Positions 13,349 to 15,475 of a stretch of DNA of 15,475 bases are shown here, piece after piece. Position numbers and translations under genes: made by a program. The notes under the pieces were generated by a model that was not told where the DNA came from, ran no database searches, and worked only from the letters and a program-made list of their open reading frames with translations. The stretch is from CAZQCJ01 sp964591885 (GTDB taxonomy: Bacteria; Patescibacteriota; Microgenomatia; PFEM01; JAPLYW01): positions 1 to 15,475 of the forward strand of contig CAZQCJ010000009.1 of NCBI GenBank assembly GCA_964591885.1, read 5' to 3'. Each line of letters opens with the position of its first letter. The first letter of the stretch is position 1.

Positions 13349-14107
13349 GTGTTTGAATTAAATGGAAAAAAAGCTTTAGTGACAGGAGCCTCAAGGGGTA
13401 TTGGTCGGGGAGTTGCCCTAGCTTTAGCTAAACAAGGAGCAGACGTAGCAATTAATTATCATTCTAATGCTGAAGAAGCAGAGAAGGCGGTAGTTGAGAT
13501 TAAGGCCTTAGGTTGTGATTCTTTTTCTGTCCAAGCAGACGTTTCTAATAAACAAAGCGTGGTTAAAATGTTTGCGGAAATCAAAAATAAATGGGGGAAG
13601 TTAGATATTCTAGTTAATAATGCCGGAATTATCCATTCCGCCGCTTTTGAAGATTTAACTGAAGAGCAATGGGATAATGTTTTGAATATCAATTTAAAAG
13701 GGCAATTTTTGTGTTCACAACAAGCCGTTAAATTAATGAGTCACGGGAGTAGAATTATTAATATTGCTTCCATTTCTTCAGGCGGTGTTGGGATTGGTTT
13801 TTCCCACGTGGCTCATTATACAGCTTCCAAGGGTGGAGTAGTGGCTTTGACGGAAAACATGGCCTTGGAGTTAGCTTCAAAAGGCATTAATGTTAACGCA
13901 ATTGGGCCAGGCGTGATTGGAACAGATATGACAAAAGAGATGTTAGGAGATGAAAAAGGCAAGTTAAGCCTGATAACAAGAATCCCTAAGGGAAGGATTG
14001 GTAAACCAGAAGACATTGGAACAGCAGCAGCCTTTTTAGCTTCAAGTGAAGCTGACTATATTACCGGAACGGTTCTATATGTTGATGGCGGCTGGCTAGC
14101 AGCATAA
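13349..14107 (+). CDS. Short-chain dehydrogenase/reductase (FabG-like)
   Basis: A classical SDR of 252 residues that transfers hydride between NAD(P)H and a carbonyl or alcohol. It has the cofactor loop TGASRGIG (12-19), NNAG (90-93) and a complete catalytic set: Ser144, Tyr157 and Lys161 (YTASK). The C-terminus has the usual GTVLYVDGGW. Arg16 after the glycine loop and the FabG-like overall pattern suggest NADPH use. The best match by eye is 3-oxoacyl-ACP reductase, but many CPR genomes lack a full fatty acid pathway, so another substrate is possible. The GTG start is fixed by AAAGGAGGT eight bases upstream. A thioredoxin reductase gene follows after 12 bases. Confidence 0.9.
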   Translation: MFELNGKKALVTGASRGIGRGVALALAKQGADVAINYHSNAEEAEKAVVEIKALGCDSFSVQADVSNKQSVVKMFAEIKNKWGKLDILVNNAGIIHSAAFEDLTEEQWDNVLNINLKGQFLCSQQAVKLMSHGSRIINIASISSGGVGIGFSHVAHYTASKGGVVALTENMALELASKGINVNAIGPGVIGTDMTKEMLGDEKGKLSLITRIPKGRIGKPEDIGTAAAFLASSEADYITGTVLYVDGGWLAA

Positions 14108-14119
14108 ACTAGAATTATT

Positions 14120-15043
14120 ATGATTTATAATCTTATTATTATTGGTGTCGGTCCTGCTGGCTTGGCGGCTTCAATTTACGCTAGCCGTTACCAAGTTAAT
14201 CATCTTTTAGTTGGTAGTCAGTTAGGCGGGGCGATGTCTTGGGCTGCTTCGGTAGAAAATTATCCGGGTTTTGAAAAAATTAGTGGTTTCGATTTAACTC
14301 AAAAGATGATTAATCATGCTAAGAATTTAGGGGCTGAGATAAAAAATACAGGGATTATGGAAATTAAACCTGAAAAGGCTCATTTTAAATTAAAAACAGA
14401 AAATGATGAGTTATTTGAGGCAAAAACTTTAATTATTGCTACTGGGACTCAAAGGAGAAAATTAAATATTCCTGGTGAAGCGAAATATTTAGGTAAAGGA
14501 GTTTCTTATTGTTCGACTTGTGATGGATTCTTTTTCAAAGAAAAAATAGTTGGAGTAGTGGGGGGGTCTAATGCGGCAGTAATGTCAGCTATCCATTTGT
14601 CAGAATTTGCCCAAAAAGTCTATTTAATTTATCGCCGTCAACCCCTACGTGCTGACCCTATTTGGGTAGAAAGAGTTCAAAAAGAATCAAATATTGAAAT
14701 TATTTACGAAACTAATGTTTTAGAAATTTTAGGTAATAATCAAAAGGTAAGTGGAATAAAACTCGATAAAAACTATAAAGGGAATCGGGAATTAATTTTA
14801 GACGGACTTTTTATTGAAATTGGCGGTAAACCACTATCGGAATTGGTTGAAAACTTAAAAGTGGGATTAGATGAAAGAGATTATATTAAAGTTAAAGCGG
14901 ATATGTCAACAAATGTTCCGAATGTTTTTGCCGCTGGAGATGTTGCCAATTCTTCTGGTGAATTTCAGCAAATTGTTACGGCTGCGGCCGAAGGAGCTAT
15001 TGCTGCCAATTCTGTTTATTATTTTTTAAAAGGAGGTAGATAA
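14120..15043 (+). CDS. trxB: Thioredoxin reductase-like flavoprotein
   Basis: A 307-residue low-molecular-weight thioredoxin reductase type flavoenzyme, which passes electrons through FAD and a disulfide to thioredoxin. The N-terminal FAD motif is GVGPAGLAASIYASR. The redox-active pair is Cys131/Cys134 (CSTC, usually CATC), followed by DG. The second Rossmann motif reads GGSNAAV (148-154) where GGGxxA is usual, and the NADPH 2'-phosphate site is YRRQPLRA (171-178) versus canonical HRRxxxRA; both arginines of the pair and the distal one remain, so NADPH use is plausible. FAAGDVANS near the end is the second FAD motif. No Shine-Dalgarno sequence is seen. The stop overlaps the start of a ferredoxin gene, raising the option of ferredoxin as electron donor or acceptor. 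Confidence 0.92.
   Translation: MIYNLIIIGVGPAGLAASIYASRYQVNHLLVGSQLGGAMSWAASVENYPGFEKISGFDLTQKMINHAKNLGAEIKNTGIMEIKPEKAHFKLKTENDELFEAKTLIIATGTQRRKLNIPGEAKYLGKGVSYCSTCDGFFFKEKIVGVVGGSNAAVMSAIHLSEFAQKVYLIYRRQPLRADPIWVERVQKESNIEIIYETNVLEILGNNQKVSGIKLDKNYKGNRELILDGLFIEIGGKPLSELVENLKVGLDERDYIKVKADMSTNVPNVFAAGDVANSSGEFQQIVTAAAEGAIAANSVYYFLKGGR
15028..15037 (+). promoter_or_regulatory. Strong Shine-Dalgarno sequence for the ferredoxin gene
   Basis: AAAAGGAGGT lies within the last codons of the thioredoxin reductase gene, five bases before the ferredoxin ATG at 15043. It is a near-perfect anti-16S match, so the ferredoxin is probably made at a high rate independently of the weak start upstream. Confidence 0.75.
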
Positions 15044-15228
15044 TGAAGCTTAACATCGATAAAAATTTATGTATTGGTTGCGGAACTTGTGTGACAATTG
15101 CTCCTAAAACTTTTAAATTAGAAATTGATGGTAAAGCAGAAGTAGTTGTTCCTCCGAAAGATAAAGAAGAGGTAATTAAGGAAGCTATTGACAGTTGTCC
15201 TGTTAATGCGATAGAATCAACCGATTAA
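15043..15228 (+). CDS. Small 4Fe-4S ferredoxin
   Basis: A 61-residue ferredoxin with one iron-sulfur cluster. Ligands are Cys10, Cys13, Cys16 (CIGCGTC) and Cys52 followed by Pro (SCPVNAI), the pattern of single 4Fe-4S ferredoxins of the Thermotoga/Pyrococcus type; the second cluster motif of clostridial ferredoxins is absent. It carries one electron in the cytoplasm. The ATG overlaps the thioredoxin reductase TAA (TAATG), with a strong ribosome binding site. Tight coupling suggests it exchanges electrons with that flavoenzyme or with the SDR/next gene product; partners are inferred from context only. Confidence 0.93.
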   Translation: MKLNIDKNLCIGCGTCVTIAPKTFKLEIDGKAEVVVPPKDKEEVIKEAIDSCPVNAIESTD

Positions 15229-15244
15229 GATAGAAGACTAGAAA

Positions 15245-15475
15245 ATGAAAGAAAAGAAAAATTTTAACCCCACAACTTTGGTTTTAGCTGTCCTTCTGGC
15301 GGGCATTGCTTTCTTTGCTGGGATGATGTTGGTAGAAAATCGAAACTTAAAGCAAGGAGAAACCGCTGGTGTTGCTAATCAGGCTAGCCAGAATGAGGTT
15401 GAAACCCAGCCAGCTCCAGAATCATTAGAAGCGACAATTGGCGGTTTTGCTATTACCAAAGATGAAATTTGTTAT
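15245..15475 (+). CDS. Membrane-anchored extracytoplasmic protein, possibly thioredoxin-like (3' truncated)
   Basis: The first 77 codons of a gene that runs off the window. A short Lys-rich N-terminus is followed by one hydrophobic helix (about residues 10-30, TLVLAVLLAGIAFFAGMML), then a polar Gln/Glu/Pro-rich linker (about 34-62) and the beginning of a folded domain, IGGFAITKDEICY. This is the layout of a signal-anchored protein whose main domain is outside the membrane. The start of the domain reminds me of CPR membrane-anchored thioredoxin-fold proteins in which a CPxC motif follows, and the redox neighbours agree, but the deciding motif is beyond the edge. The start at ATG 15245 has only a weak purine-rich region upstream and follows the ferredoxin stop by 16 bases. 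Confidence 0.7.
   Translation, partial: MKEKKNFNPTTLVLAVLLAGIAFFAGMMLVENRNLKQGETAGVANQASQNEVETQPAPESLEATIGGFAITKDEICY

Noticed and set aside
1..15475. Alternative genetic code with TGA read as an amino acid
   Set aside because: TGA serves as the terminal stop of several genes and none of the clear genes needs an internal TGA.

Overview
The window is AT-rich DNA (roughly one third G+C by eye) packed with short, tightly spaced bacterial genes, all on the + strand except one. Small single-domain proteins, a DNA ligase of the archaeal ATP-dependent type, a DUF5654-like membrane protein, an endonuclease Q homologue and many 1-14 base gene overlaps point to a Candidate Phyla Radiation (Patescibacteria) genome, most likely Microgenomates-like. 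That placement is inference from gene content. TGA ends several genes (endonuclease Q, the exchanger, the phosphoribosyltransferase) and no internal TGA has to be read through, so the recoded-TGA CPR lineages (Gracilibacteria, Absconditabacteria) are unlikely. I saw no rRNA, tRNA, CRISPR array, insertion sequence or phage gene.

Layout. 2-973: 3' part of recF. 978-1280: a convergent minus-strand DUF5654-like two-helix membrane protein. 1281-1401: divergent promoter region. 1402-9270: a co-directional run of a Fic-domain protein with a winged helix, a 64-residue two-helix membrane protein, ATP-dependent DNA ligase, a calcium-type P-type ATPase, a CaCA-family Na+/Ca2+-type exchanger and endonuclease Q. 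9283-9654: a DUF4870 membrane protein with its own promoter and strong ribosome binding site. 9661-12638: an operon of phosphoribosyltransferase, peptidyl-tRNA hydrolase (pth), an MFS transporter, a 97-residue helical protein and a small O6-alkylguanine transferase-like protein, joined by overlaps or no spacing. 12652-13287: a possible AT-only terminator, a new promoter and a four-helix membrane protein. 13297-15475: an SDR oxidoreductase, thioredoxin reductase, a 4Fe-4S ferredoxin and the start of a membrane-anchored protein.

How the genes may work together. Two calcium-type exporters (ATPase and exchanger) lie 9 bases apart and probably form an ion-efflux pair. Endonuclease Q (cleavage at deaminated bases), the archaeal-type ligase, RecF and the alkyltransferase-like protein make the window rich in DNA repair. 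The last block looks like a thiol/electron-transfer operon in which the ferredoxin start overlaps the thioredoxin reductase stop.

The signals I find most worth following are: (i) extended -10 boxes placed exactly six bases before start codons that lack a Shine-Dalgarno sequence, suggesting leaderless mRNAs; (ii) period-7 DNA repeats inside and between genes; (iii) the reductase-ferredoxin pair; (iv) altered signature residues in the P-type ATPase, alkyltransferase and Pth. I did not find a clearly new multi-gene defence or mobile system.
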